Below the pieces are notes generated by a model that was given only the letters and a program-made list of their open reading frames with translations, was not told where the DNA came from and ran no database searches. From Bradyrhizobium erythrophlei (lineage in GTDB: Bacteria > Pseudomonadota > Alphaproteobacteria > Rhizobiales > Xanthobacteraceae), in contig FSRD01000002.1 of the NCBI GenBank assembly GCA_900129675.1, forward strand, positions 682,001 through 746,000: a DNA stretch of 64,000 nucleotides. Direction: 5' to 3'. Below are positions 16,648-24,889 of the stretch, one piece after another. Position numbers and translations under genes: made by a program. Position 1 is the stretch's first letter; the number at the start of each line of letters is the position of its first letter.

Positions 16648-17535
16648 ATGGACGCATCCGATCTGAAGGTCTTTGAGGCAGTCGCCCGACACGGCAGCAT
16701 GAATCGAGCGGCGGCTGAGCTGAACACTGTGCAATCCAATGTCACTGCGCGAGTGAGGGCGTTGGAGCTCGAGCTTGGTGTCCTTCTATTCCAGCGGCAT
16801 GCACGCGGCGTGAAGGTCACTCCTGCCGGGCGCCGAATGCTCCCCTTTTCGGCACGCATATCCAGGCTGCTTAGCGAGGCGAAGGCCGCTGCAAGGGATG
16901 ACGGCGTTCCAAGCGGTGTGCTGGAAATCGGCACCCTGGAAACGACGGCGGCGCTTCGGCTTCCGTCAATACTCGCAAGCTTTGCGAAAGCCTACCCAAA
17001 GGTGCGTCCGGTAGTCAGGCCGGGATCGACCTGTGGTCTCATTGAGGACGTTGTTGAATGCAGACTTGAGGGGGCGTTTGTTGTGGGGCCGGTCGACCAT
17101 CCGGATCTGCAACAGGAGAGCGTCTTCCGCGAAGAGCTTGTCTTGGTGACTCCTCGCTCAATTCGGGGCATTGAAGATCTTTCGTCGATCAGCGAACTGA
17201 AAACCATCGTCTTCCGTGTAGGTTGCTCATATCGACAAAGGTTGGACGATCTGTTGAACAAGGCTGGAATACTCGTTGCACAGCCTCTGGAATTCGGATC
17301 GATCGAAGCGATTCTGGGCTGTGTGGCCGCGGGCGTCGGGATCACCTTGTTGCCCAAGGGTATAGTCGCCGCGGCTTGGCGGGACGGCCAGGTCGCGGTG
17401 CATGAACTGGACCCCGAATTTGCCGAAGTGGAGACTGTGTTCATTCGGCGCACGGACGCCTACGTGTCCAGTGCGCTCTCGGCCTTCCTTCAGTTTGTAC
17501 GACCGGACACCGAATTGCGTGTAGCGGCCGAATAG
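16648..17535 (+). CDS. LysR-family transcriptional regulator
   Basis: A 295-residue LysR protein. The helix-turn-helix spans about residues 1-60 (HGSMNRAAAELNTVQSNVTA, FQRHARGVKVTPAG), followed by the periplasmic-binding-protein-like effector domain (GTLETTAALRLPSIL, GVGITLLPKGIV). ATG 16648 has a GGAGATAGGA site. It is the closest regulator to the MmgE/PrpD-caaD genes, which start 495 bp downstream on the same strand, and is their best candidate activator. The effector is probably a small carboxylate, as usual in the family. Confidence 0.85.
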   Translation: MDASDLKVFEAVARHGSMNRAAAELNTVQSNVTARVRALELELGVLLFQRHARGVKVTPAGRRMLPFSARISRLLSEAKAAARDDGVPSGVLEIGTLETTAALRLPSILASFAKAYPKVRPVVRPGSTCGLIEDVVECRLEGAFVVGPVDHPDLQQESVFREELVLVTPRSIRGIEDLSSISELKTIVFRVGCSYRQRLDDLLNKAGILVAQPLEFGSIEAILGCVAAGVGITLLPKGIVAAAWRDGQVAVHELDPEFAEVETVFIRRTDAYVSSALSAFLQFVRPDTELRVAAE

Positions 17536-18030
17536 CCTTGTCCGTCGGAGACGGTACACGGTGCAACGGGGGGGTAGGTCTCCGAGCGATTTCCCTGTGC
17601 CGCTCGCTCACGGGCGTGCGACCTCGCGAATTAGAAACTCCGAGACCTGCGTTGGGCGGGAAATAAGAGCGACTGTCCAACCAGTAGATTGGCATTCATT
17701 TTTCCTTTTCAGTAGACGCAAACGACACGCTTTCGGCGCTGCGGACGCCTGGTATGCGGATCCGGTGTGCAGCCCTACTTGAGTGGCAGCGATAATTGAT
17801 CGCCCAATCGCCAGAATTGATGGCGTCGGCTTCTGGATAACTACACTCCGCTCGATCTTGTCACGTGATGTCGGTTGCGTAATCAGGCGATTTCCAACGT
17901 AAGCCGAGCAATCTGCAGCACAGATTGCCCTCTCGAATCTATTCGTTTGATGATCGCAATTGATGGGGGCACGGTCCCTCGCGCGACAAAAACCAGATCA
18001 ATCGCATCGGATTCGGCCAAGGGCGTTCAC
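17536..18030. other. 495-bp gap, likely holding the promoter of the MmgE/PrpD-caaD genes
   Basis: No protein-like frame is convincing. An in-frame extension of the MmgE/PrpD gene reaches 17875, but its residues do not resemble the family. A long untranslated or regulatory region is the simplest reading. Confidence 0.45.
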
Positions 18031-19455
18031 ATGCTGATGAAAAATTCGATATCCCCCTCTACGGTAAATGCGATCGCTGGCTTTGCCGACCGAGCTGTTT
18101 CGACATCGCTGAAACCCGACGCGCGCAAGCTCTACAAACGAAACATTCTGGATAGCGTGGGATGCGCGATCTCCGCGCTTCCGGGAGCGCCGTTCGCAGC
18201 GTTGCGCGAACAGTTTGCGGAGTATCGGTCCGGCGGATCGTGCACGTTGATTGGCGGCGGCAAGACAGCGCCGGATCAGGCCGCGTTGTTCAACTCTGGG
18301 TTGGTCAGATATGTCGACCTGCTCGACAGCTACATGTCGCCAGGCGGACTGTGTCATCCCAGTGATAATTTCGGCGCCATCCTGGCTGCTGCGGAGCACG
18401 CAAAGGCGTCTGGCGAGGATTTCATGCTCGCCCTTGCGGTGGCCTATGAGATCCAGTGCCGATTCACCGCCGTGGTGCCTGTGATGGCCAAGGGATTCAA
18501 CCATGCCATTCAGCTCGCAATTTCTGCGGCTGCCGGAGCAGGAAAACTGTTCGGGCTGAACGACGAGCTGATCGCGCATGCGATCTCGATAGCGACCGTC
18601 GACAACATTTCTCTCACGTGCGTCCACGTCGAGCCGGTATCGCAGTGGAAGGGCTTTTCTCCCGGAATGACTGGCATGCGGGCCGTCTATTCTGCTTCGC
18701 TCGCCAAGCGGGGTTTCACCGGTCCGTCCGGGCTGTTCGAGGGTCCCAACGGTTTGCTGCGGATGTTCGACCAAAAAATCGACGTTGACTGGTCAAACGA
18801 CTCTCTTGAGATCATCAAGAGTACGATCATGAAGAAGTTCTGCTCGCTAATTCACGGTCAGCCGGTTCTGGAGGCTGTGCTCAAGCTGAAGCGCGACAAT
18901 GACTTGGCAGCCGAGGACATCGAGGCCGTCCGTTGCGACATCTTCCAATCGGGATTTGACATCGCGGGCGGTGGCGCTTTCGGCCCAAAGGATAGGCCGC
19001 AGACAAAGGAACAGGCGGATTACAATCTGAAATACCTCATTGCCGCAGCACTTCTGGACGACGAGGTCGGACCGGCTCAGCTCGAGCAGTCGCGTGTCCA
19101 GGCCGCCGATGCTCAGGCCCTCCTGAGCAGGGTAGAGATTCGTCCGGACGATGCCTTCACCGCAAAATACCCGCAAGAACTGAACACGCGTATCGCCATC
19201 AAGACCAAAGATGGCCGCACTTTCGATCGCGAGCAGGTCGGATACGAAGGCGGTCTCGGTAATCCATTATCGTGGGAACGCGCGGTCGAGAAGTTCAACT
19301 GGCTCAGCGAGTCCTTTGCGGATGCGGAGCTACGCCACAACATCGTCGAAGCGGTTGTGAAAATCGACGAGCGGCCCATCGCTGATTTGATGGGCCTCCT
19401 CGGGAAAGTTAATCCCAAGGCTGTCTATCCGGCATTCCATCCGGGAATTCAATAG
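18031..19455 (+). CDS. MmgE/PrpD-family protein
   Basis: A 474-residue protein of the 2-methylcitrate dehydratase/cis-aconitate decarboxylase superfamily. It is visible as ILDSVGCAISALPG, SGLVRYVDLLDSY, HPSDNFGAILAAAE, VAYEIQCRF and KKFCSLIHGQPVLEA. Members dehydrate, decarboxylate or isomerise tricarboxylic and related acids. ATG 18031 is preferred; the ORF extends to 17875 without family-like sequence. The CaaD-alpha-like gene follows after 28 bp, so it is in the same operon as the tautomerase pair. It could produce or process an unsaturated acid for them; the substrate is unknown. Confidence 0.85.
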   Translation: MLMKNSISPSTVNAIAGFADRAVSTSLKPDARKLYKRNILDSVGCAISALPGAPFAALREQFAEYRSGGSCTLIGGGKTAPDQAALFNSGLVRYVDLLDSYMSPGGLCHPSDNFGAILAAAEHAKASGEDFMLALAVAYEIQCRFTAVVPVMAKGFNHAIQLAISAAAGAGKLFGLNDELIAHAISIATVDNISLTCVHVEPVSQWKGFSPGMTGMRAVYSASLAKRGFTGPSGLFEGPNGLLRMFDQKIDVDWSNDSLEIIKSTIMKKFCSLIHGQPVLEAVLKLKRDNDLAAEDIEAVRCDIFQSGFDIAGGGAFGPKDRPQTKEQADYNLKYLIAAALLDDEVGPAQLEQSRVQAADAQALLSRVEIRPDDAFTAKYPQELNTRIAIKTKDGRTFDREQVGYEGGLGNPLSWERAVEKFNWLSESFADAELRHNIVEAVVKIDERPIADLMGLLGKVNPKAVYPAFHPGIQ

Positions 19456-19483
19456 TCATTCACGCCAATTCAGGAGGATCCCG

Positions 19484-19714
19484 ATGTCAATGATTTGTTG
19501 CGACATGCGGTACGGCCGCTCGGACGAGCAGAAACGCGCTCTTTCAGCCGGCCTGCTGCGCGTCATCAGCGAAGCAACCGGCGAACCCGCCGACAATATC
19601 TTTTTTGTCATCAGGGAGGGACGAGGCATCAACTTCGTGGAGCACGGGCAACATTTGCCTGAGTTCGTCGAAGGCAACGCGAACGACAAAGAGCTGATCG
19701 CTCGTTTGAAATAA
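19484..19714 (+). CDS. caaD1: trans-3-chloroacrylic acid dehalogenase alpha subunit homologue (Pro1 replaced by Ser)
   Basis: A 76-codon 4-OT-fold tautomerase subunit. Counting after the initiator Met, it has Arg8, Arg11, Phe39, Phe50 and Glu52, the alpha-subunit residues reported as important in CaaD, and the overall sequence (CDMRYGRSDEQKRALSAG, FVIREGRGINFVEHG) is very close to the alpha subunit as I recall it. The first mature residue is Ser, not Pro. In CaaD the catalytic Pro1 comes from the beta subunit, so activity could remain. ATG 19484 is fixed by GGAGG six bases before it. The beta-like gene follows after 16 bp. Confidence 0.8.
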   Translation: MSMICCDMRYGRSDEQKRALSAGLLRVISEATGEPADNIFFVIREGRGINFVEHGQHLPEFVEGNANDKELIARLK

Positions 19715-19730
19715 GAATTCGGAGGTAACC

Positions 19731-19952
19731 ATGCCCTATATCGAGTGTCATATCGCGACCGGCCTTACGAAGGCCCGCAAGACGCAGTTGATCCGTGACA
19801 TCGTCCAAGTCACTCACGAATCCATCGGATCCGATCCGAAGATCATCAATGTTCTTTTGTTTGAGCATCCGGCCGACAACATGAGCATTTCCGGACGAAT
19901 TCACGGTGAAGAGGTTCCGAAGCAGGTCGTGGAGAAGAAGGCACGAGCTTGA
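19731..19952 (+). CDS. caaD2: trans-3-chloroacrylic acid dehalogenase beta subunit homologue
   Basis: A 73-codon 4-OT-fold subunit with the catalytic N-terminal Pro1 (PYIECHIATGL), followed by GSDPKIINVLL and NMSISGRIHGE, matching the CaaD beta subunit closely from memory. With the alpha-like subunit it should form a heterohexamer that adds water to 3-halopropenoate, releasing halide and malonate semialdehyde. The gene has a GGAGG site and lies 16 bp after its partner. The pathway fits the MSAD-like gene at 22556 and mmsA at 23103, which would consume malonate semialdehyde. A related hydratase for another alkenoate or alkynoate is the main alternative. Confidence 0.8.
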   Translation: MPYIECHIATGLTKARKTQLIRDIVQVTHESIGSDPKIINVLLFEHPADNMSISGRIHGEEVPKQVVEKKARA

Positions 19953-19991
19953 AGTTGGGCAGTCATAGGCGCCTGCCAATATGAGATTGTA

Positions 19992-20006
19992 CACGATTAG
20001 ATCGTG
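19992..20006. promoter_or_regulatory. Perfect palindrome upstream of the chloroperoxidase-like hydrolase
   Basis: CACGAT-TAG-ATCGTG forms a perfect 6+3+6 inverted repeat, flanked by imperfect outer arms (TGTA and CTACA). It lies 39 bp before the start at 20045, next to an AT-rich tract (catataaaat) that could be a -10 region. It is a candidate operator. Confidence 0.4.
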
Positions 20007-20044
20007 CTACATATAAAATCCCTACCGTTCGAAAGGTTCCCTCG

Positions 20045-21010
20045 ATGCCGCAACCAACCCGCAATCGCTCCGCGTTGAGTCGGCGGGACGCTATCCTCGC
20101 CGGCGCAGCTCTGTCGGTCCCGCTGGCCATGCCGTCGGCATCCGGCGCGGCAACACCTTCCAACGCATCAACCGCAAAAGGCGCTGGCGCGACGACGATC
20201 ACGGCCAAGGATGGTGCGAGGATTTTCTACAAGGACTGGGGAAAGGGCCAGCCGATCGTCTTCTCGCACGGTTGGCCGCTCTCGTCGGACGCCTGGGACA
20301 ATCAGATGCTGTTCTTTGGTCAGCATGGATACCGGGTTGTTGCCCATGACCGCCGCAGTCATGGCCGCTCCGACCAGACGTGGGAGGGCAACAATATCGA
20401 CCAATACGCCGACGATCTCGCTGAATTGATCGTCCAACTGGACCTCAAGAACGTGATTATGATCGGGCATTCGACAGGCGGCGGCGAAGTCGCACACTAT
20501 ATCGGTCGTCATGGCACGAGCCGGGTGGCGAAGGTGGTGCTGGTTGGCGCCGTGCCGCCGCTGATGCTGAAGACACAGGCCAACCCTGAAGGCACGCCGC
20601 TCGAAGTGTTCGACGGCATCCGCAAAGGCACGGCTGGCGACCGCTCGCAGTTCTACAAGGACCTGACAATGCCGTTCTACGGATTCAACCGCGAAGGCGC
20701 GAAGGTCAATGACGGGCTGCGCAACGCGTTCTGGCTGCAAGGCATGCAGGGTGGCATCAAGGGGCAATATGACTGTATCCGCGAATTCTCGGAAGTGGAC
20801 TACACCGACGACCTCAAGAAGATCGACAAGCCCACGCTAATCATTCACGGCGGCGACGACCAGATGGTTCCGATCAAGGCCTCAGCCGAGAAGACCGCGA
20901 AATTAGTCAAGGGCGCGCAGCTGAAGGTCTTTCCAGGCGCCTCGCACGGCTTGGCCCAGACAGAGGCCGACAAGTTCAATGCCGAGGTATTGGCCTTCAT
21001 CAAGGCGTAA
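20045..21010 (+). CDS. Exported alpha/beta hydrolase, non-heme chloroperoxidase/arylesterase type
   Basis: A 321-residue serine hydrolase. The Tat-like leader contains LSRRDAILAGAALSVPLAM and a following AxA region. The core shows SHGWPLSSDAWD (oxyanion), GHSTGGGE with the nucleophilic Ser, DDQMVPI with the Asp and GASHGLAQTE with the His. This set is typical of cofactor-free haloperoxidases (perhydrolases) and related esterases. ATG 20045 follows GAAAGG. It lies 92 bp after the CaaD beta-like gene with its own palindrome, so it may be independently controlled. The substrate is unknown. Confidence 0.85.
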   Translation: MPQPTRNRSALSRRDAILAGAALSVPLAMPSASGAATPSNASTAKGAGATTITAKDGARIFYKDWGKGQPIVFSHGWPLSSDAWDNQMLFFGQHGYRVVAHDRRSHGRSDQTWEGNNIDQYADDLAELIVQLDLKNVIMIGHSTGGGEVAHYIGRHGTSRVAKVVLVGAVPPLMLKTQANPEGTPLEVFDGIRKGTAGDRSQFYKDLTMPFYGFNREGAKVNDGLRNAFWLQGMQGGIKGQYDCIREFSEVDYTDDLKKIDKPTLIIHGGDDQMVPIKASAEKTAKLVKGAQLKVFPGASHGLAQTEADKFNAEVLAFIKA

Positions 21011-21078
21011 CCAAGAAACCACAGCACGTTCAGCAACAGCGAAGGCCGGATCGTTACCCTTTGCTTGACCAATAGCCG

Positions 21079-21160
21079 CTCACGCCGCGTTCAGCAGGCT
21101 TTCCTTCGTCATGGCATCCTGCACCTTCGGACGCTTGGCGACGCGGGCTCTGTGAGAAAA
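21079..21160 (-). pseudogene. Possible C-terminal remnant of a GST
   Basis: The minus strand reads ARVAKRPKVQDAMTKESLLN and then a stop, resembling the final helix of glutathione transferases. No start or N-terminal domain accompanies it. The rest of the 21011-21358 gap shows nothing recognisable. Confidence 0.3.
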
Positions 21161-21358
21161 GGGTTCGGGAAGGCAGAAAGAAGGCCTTATATCGGTAACG
21201 GTGTTTCCCTGGGCGGCCCAGCCCAACCACTGACGCCGTGCTGAGTTAGAAACTCTGCCTGTTTGCGTATTTGACTCTGGCTAAATGTGGTAGTGGCGTG
21301 TGTCTGAAATAAACCCCGCCATCCGCAGGGTTTCCTGGAGAGTATCGAAAGGTTCAAA

Positions 21359-22468
21359 ATGACCGATGGTCGGAGTGCGGGAGGGCAGCGAATTCGCTCG
21401 TTAACGACCCGCGGCATGATGGTTCCACTGAAATTTACACTGGGAACGAGCGCGGCGATCGTTAAGGCAGTGCCGCTGCTGCTTGTTGATTTGCTCAACG
21501 AAGACGGCGTAACGGGCAGGGCATATGCATTTTGCTACCGGCCTTCGGGAGCGGTTGCGATATCGTCGCATCTCGTCGAGGCAGTCGATCTCTTGAAGGG
21601 TAAGGACATCACGCCCTTTGATGTGACACAGACCCTTTCGCGGCAGTTTGCCCTGCTTGGGGTGACCGGCGCCGTGCGAATGGCACTTTCGCTGTTAGAC
21701 ATGGCCATGTGGGACGCGACGGCGCAGATCCAGCGCGTTCCGCTGTCCTCGCTACTCGGATCGCGGCCGAGACCGCTCTTGGCCTATGACAGCCGCGGCC
21801 TCGGGCTGATGGAACCGGATCGCCTTGCGGAAGAAGTTAAAACTCTTCTGGAGAGCGGGCTCCGGGCTGTTAAGCTCCGGCTTGGATATCCCTCTCTTTC
21901 TGAGGACCTGGCCGCTTTGCGGACAGTTCGTAGGAGCATTTCCGGCGACGATGTTGCGATCATGGTGGACTACAATCAGGCGCTGACACGCACGGAAGCC
22001 GTTCTTCGCGGGAGGGAGCTGGAAAAGGAAGGAATCTATTGGGTCGAGGAGCCGATTGCTCACGATGATTATGTGGCAAGCGCCGCAATAGCGCGCGAAT
22101 TGAGGGTCCCAATCCAGATCGGCGAGAACTTCAACGGCCCGGAAGGCTTGCTACGCGCCGTTAATGCTCGGGCGAGCGATTACATTATGGTCGATGTAGC
22201 GAGGATTGGTGGCGTAACCGGTTGGCTGCACGCAGCCGGCGTAGCCGCAGCCCACGGCATCGAAATGTCGTCGCATCTGATGCCTGAAATTAGCAGCCAC
22301 CTCCTTAGCGCAACGCAGACCGCCCATTGGCTTGAGTATGTTGATTGGGCAGATGCGATTATCGAGGAGCCGCTGAAAATTCGCGCCGGAATGGTTCTCA
22401 CTTCAGAGAAGGTCGGCAGCGGGATTTCATGGGACGAAGCCAAGCTAAAGCGGCTTGAGACGATCTAG
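21359..22468 (+). CDS. Mandelate racemase-like enolase-superfamily enzyme, second active-site Lys replaced by Arg
   Basis: A 369-residue enolase-superfamily protein resembling Pseudomonas mandelate racemase along its whole length (MVDYNQAL, WVEEPI, QIGENFNGPE, RIGGVTGWL, MSSHLMPEIS, TAHWLE). Metal ligands include Asp204 and the Glu residues in EEP and GEN. The His base is His306, paired with the Asp in VDVARIGG. The KxK motif is K172-L-R174, so the lysine corresponding to Lys166 of mandelate racemase is Arg. That suggests a different acid/base set and another 2-hydroxy-acid or dehydration substrate. ATG 21359 follows AAAGG. It is on the same strand as the caaD genes but 348 bp downstream of the hydrolase. 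Confidence 0.85.
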   Translation: MTDGRSAGGQRIRSLTTRGMMVPLKFTLGTSAAIVKAVPLLLVDLLNEDGVTGRAYAFCYRPSGAVAISSHLVEAVDLLKGKDITPFDVTQTLSRQFALLGVTGAVRMALSLLDMAMWDATAQIQRVPLSSLLGSRPRPLLAYDSRGLGLMEPDRLAEEVKTLLESGLRAVKLRLGYPSLSEDLAALRTVRRSISGDDVAIMVDYNQALTRTEAVLRGRELEKEGIYWVEEPIAHDDYVASAAIARELRVPIQIGENFNGPEGLLRAVNARASDYIMVDVARIGGVTGWLHAAGVAAAHGIEMSSHLMPEISSHLLSATQTAHWLEYVDWADAIIEEPLKIRAGMVLTSEKVGSGISWDEAKLKRLETI

Positions 22469-22555
22469 GTTTCGACCACCGGAATTTTCTCGATCGGCGA
22501 TTTATTCGGTTCGGCCGGCGCCGTCGGCTGAGCGCTAATGAGTTCGCTGCCTTAG

Positions 22556-22945
22556 CTATAGCTCTCCGGTAAGGAATTGAGCGCGTCCGAACCCAAACGA
22601 CCAGTCTTCGTCGGTATTCGTTACGAAAGTGACGAGGACGTCGCTTGGTGCAATGCCACATACAGCCTCTAACTTCTCCACCAGCGATCTATAGAACGCT
22701 TGCTTCATAACCCGACTGCGAGGGCGGGTCGTGACTTGAAGGACCAACACGTTCGGAGTTCGCACGATACCGAGACCCGTATCCTCGACGATCATTCTGG
22801 ATGGCGCATGCTCTCTGACGATTTGATAGCGGTCGCGCTCGGGCACGTTGAATGATTTGACCAGGACCTCATGGGTGACGTCCAATATTTTCTTGATCTG
22901 GTTTTCCGAACGACCCTGAATTAGATCGAAGCACAAAAGTGGCAT
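22556..22945 (-). CDS. Malonate semialdehyde decarboxylase-like tautomerase
   Basis: A 129-residue tautomerase-superfamily protein. With the third of three tandem ATGs as start (22945, 6 nt after GGAGA), the mature N-terminus is Pro1. The residues known to matter in malonate semialdehyde decarboxylase fall at the same numbers: Asp37, Arg73 and Arg75. The length also fits, and the C-terminus DEDWSFGFGRAQFLTGEL is typical of the family. It would convert malonate semialdehyde to acetaldehyde and CO2, the step after CaaD in chloroacrylate breakdown. It is convergent with the racemase-like gene and lies 157 bp downstream of mmsA on the same strand. A hydratase or tautomerase role on another oxo-acid is possible. 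Confidence 0.8.
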   Translation of the reverse strand: MPLLCFDLIQGRSENQIKKILDVTHEVLVKSFNVPERDRYQIVREHAPSRMIVEDTGLGIVRTPNVLVLQVTTRPRSRVMKQAFYRSLVEKLEAVCGIAPSDVLVTFVTNTDEDWSFGFGRAQFLTGEL

Positions 22946-23102
22946 CATCATTCTCCGTGTGACCTAAAGGATGTCGCCTGTCGTGTCGACCAGGCCAAGG
23001 CGAGACCAAGGCCGCAAGTCGATTTGTTCGGAATCGGCGGATTTATCGCAGCCTTCCGAACCGTGCCCGCTGCTTGGATGCGCAGCGGGCCAGTCGTTGC
23101 GA

Positions 23103-24602
23103 TCAAGACATGGTAGGCATTACGAATTCGGCACCGGTTCGAATGCCGGTTGGCCAGCGGCTCGTGATCGTTTTCAGCCGGGTATAGAAGCGAACGCCTT
23201 CCGGGCCGTGCATGTAGTGGTCGCCAAAGATCGACGCTTTCCATCCGCCGAAAGAATGGAATGCCATCGGCACGGGGATCGGAATGTTGATTCCGACCAT
23301 ACCAATCTTGATTTGGTGCGCAAATTCCCGAGCCGCATCGCCATCGCGCGTGAAGATCGATGTGCCGTTGCCGAATTCGTGCTCGTTGATCATCCGTGCG
23401 GCGGTGTCGTAGTCGGGAGCACGGACGACAGACAGGACCGGCCCAAAAATCTCTTCCTTGTAGATCTTCATGTTCGGAGTGACGTGGTCAAACAGCGACC
23501 CGCCGATGAAGTAGCCGTCCTGGTAGCCCTGCATTTTGAAGCCACGACCGTCGACGAGCAATTTTGCACCCTCCGCGACACCTGCGTCGATGTAGCCGCG
23601 GACCTTATCCAAATGCTGCTTCGTGACGAGCGGGCCCATTTCCGCTTCCGGATCCGTGCCAGGTCCGATTTTGAGGCTGCGAATCTTCGGCGCCAACGCG
23701 GAGATCAACCTATTCGCGGTCGTTTCGCCCACCGGGACCGCGACGGAAATCGCCATGCAACGCTCGCCGGCGGAACCAAAACCGGCGCCCATGAGAGCGT
23801 CGACTGCCTGGTCCATGTCGGCGTCGGGCATGATGATCATGTGGTTCTTGGCACCGCCCAGCGCCTGACAGCGCTTTCCTGTCGTCGCGGCCGTCTCATA
23901 GATGTACCGTGCGATAGGGGTGGATCCCACGAAACTGATCGCCGAGATGTCGGGATGATGCAGCAGCGCGTCGACGGTTTCCTTGTCGCCATGAACCACC
24001 CCGAATACGCCATCGGGAAGGCCTGCTTCCTTGAGCCACTCCGCGACGATCAGTGACGCCGATGGATCTCTTTCGGACGGCTTCAGGATAAAGGCGTTTC
24101 CACACGCAAGCGCGACAGGAAACATCCACATCGGCACCATCGCAGGGAAATTGAAGGGGGTAATGCCGGCAACCACGCCGAGAGGCTGACGCGTGGAGTA
24201 GCTATCGACGCGAGTTCCGACGTTCTCGGTAAGCTCGCCCTTCAACAGCTGCGGGGCGGCGGTCGCGAATTCTACAACTTCCATACCACGCTGAATTTCA
24301 CCGACGGCGTCCGAGTGGACCTTTCCATGTTCGGCGACGATGACATCCGCGAGTTCGTCGATGCGTTCCTCGAGAATCCTGAGGAATCGGTTGAGTATCC
24401 TGGCTCGCCGCAACGGGGTCGTCGCCGCCCATCCCGGCGCAGCCTTGGTTCCCGCCGCGACAGCATCCGCGACATCCGCGGCGTTCGCGATCGGCACTAG
24501 CCCCGTCTGCTCACCTGTCGCGGGATTGAAGACAGACGACGTCCGCCCATTGCGACCAGAGACTTGCTTGCCGTTGATGTAATGCTTGACTTGTGTGACC
24601 AC
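23103..24602 (-). CDS. mmsA: CoA-acylating methylmalonate/malonate semialdehyde dehydrogenase
   Basis: A 499-residue aldehyde dehydrogenase of the MmsA class. Signature stretches are GVVAGITPFNFPAMVPMWMF, the SFVGSTPIARYIYE cofactor region, GGAKNH, the catalytic cysteine in GSAGERCM, and EEIFGPVLSV. These enzymes oxidise malonate or methylmalonate semialdehyde with NAD+ and CoA to acetyl- or propionyl-CoA plus CO2. The start is GTG 24602 behind AAGGAGG. A fragment of a LysR gene lies divergently just upstream, with the intact homologue at 40410. It is probably transcribed with the MSAD-like gene. Confidence 0.92.
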   Translation of the reverse strand: MVTQVKHYINGKQVSGRNGRTSSVFNPATGEQTGLVPIANAADVADAVAAGTKAAPGWAATTPLRRARILNRFLRILEERIDELADVIVAEHGKVHSDAVGEIQRGMEVVEFATAAPQLLKGELTENVGTRVDSYSTRQPLGVVAGITPFNFPAMVPMWMFPVALACGNAFILKPSERDPSASLIVAEWLKEAGLPDGVFGVVHGDKETVDALLHHPDISAISFVGSTPIARYIYETAATTGKRCQALGGAKNHMIIMPDADMDQAVDALMGAGFGSAGERCMAISVAVPVGETTANRLISALAPKIRSLKIGPGTDPEAEMGPLVTKQHLDKVRGYIDAGVAEGAKLLVDGRGFKMQGYQDGYFIGGSLFDHVTPNMKIYKEEIFGPVLSVVRAPDYDTAARMINEHEFGNGTSIFTRDGDAAREFAHQIKIGMVGINIPIPVPMAFHSFGGWKASIFGDHYMHGPEGVRFYTRLKTITSRWPTGIRTGAEFVMPTMS

Positions 24603-24606
24603 GACT

Positions 24607-24744
24607 ACCTCCTTGTTTCCACAAGTTTGATATGAAGCGTTAAGGTATGCACATCAACGAGAACTATCGCGGATTTGTTGTGCGTAAATTGAAGTCGATG
24701 GATGGAGATCGCATCCGCATATTCCTGGAGGTCGCCCGCACCGG
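24607..24744 (+). pseudogene. Promoter region and first codons of a LysR gene, remnant
   Basis: This 138-bp block matches 40319-40456 closely. It includes the shared upstream sequence (tccttgtttccacaagt) and the start of a LysR protein: ATG 24698, then DRIRIFLEVARTG. Similarity stops abruptly at 24744 and no remaining LysR coding sequence follows before the IS. It is divergent from mmsA, whose ribosome site lies at the block's left edge, suggesting an ancestral lysR-mmsA divergent pair. The intact LysR is at 40410. Bases 24745-24879 show no gene. Confidence 0.75.
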
Positions 24745-24889
24745 CGTGCGCGACAATCGTCAGTACAAGGACGCAAATCGCGCCAGTGAGGTCCATTCAT
24801 TGTTTCGCATTGAGGAACACTGATTGCTGCGCGACGGGCATTCATCAGGCGGTCCAAGAGGTCTAGTCAACCGGAAGAGGTGAGCCTCT

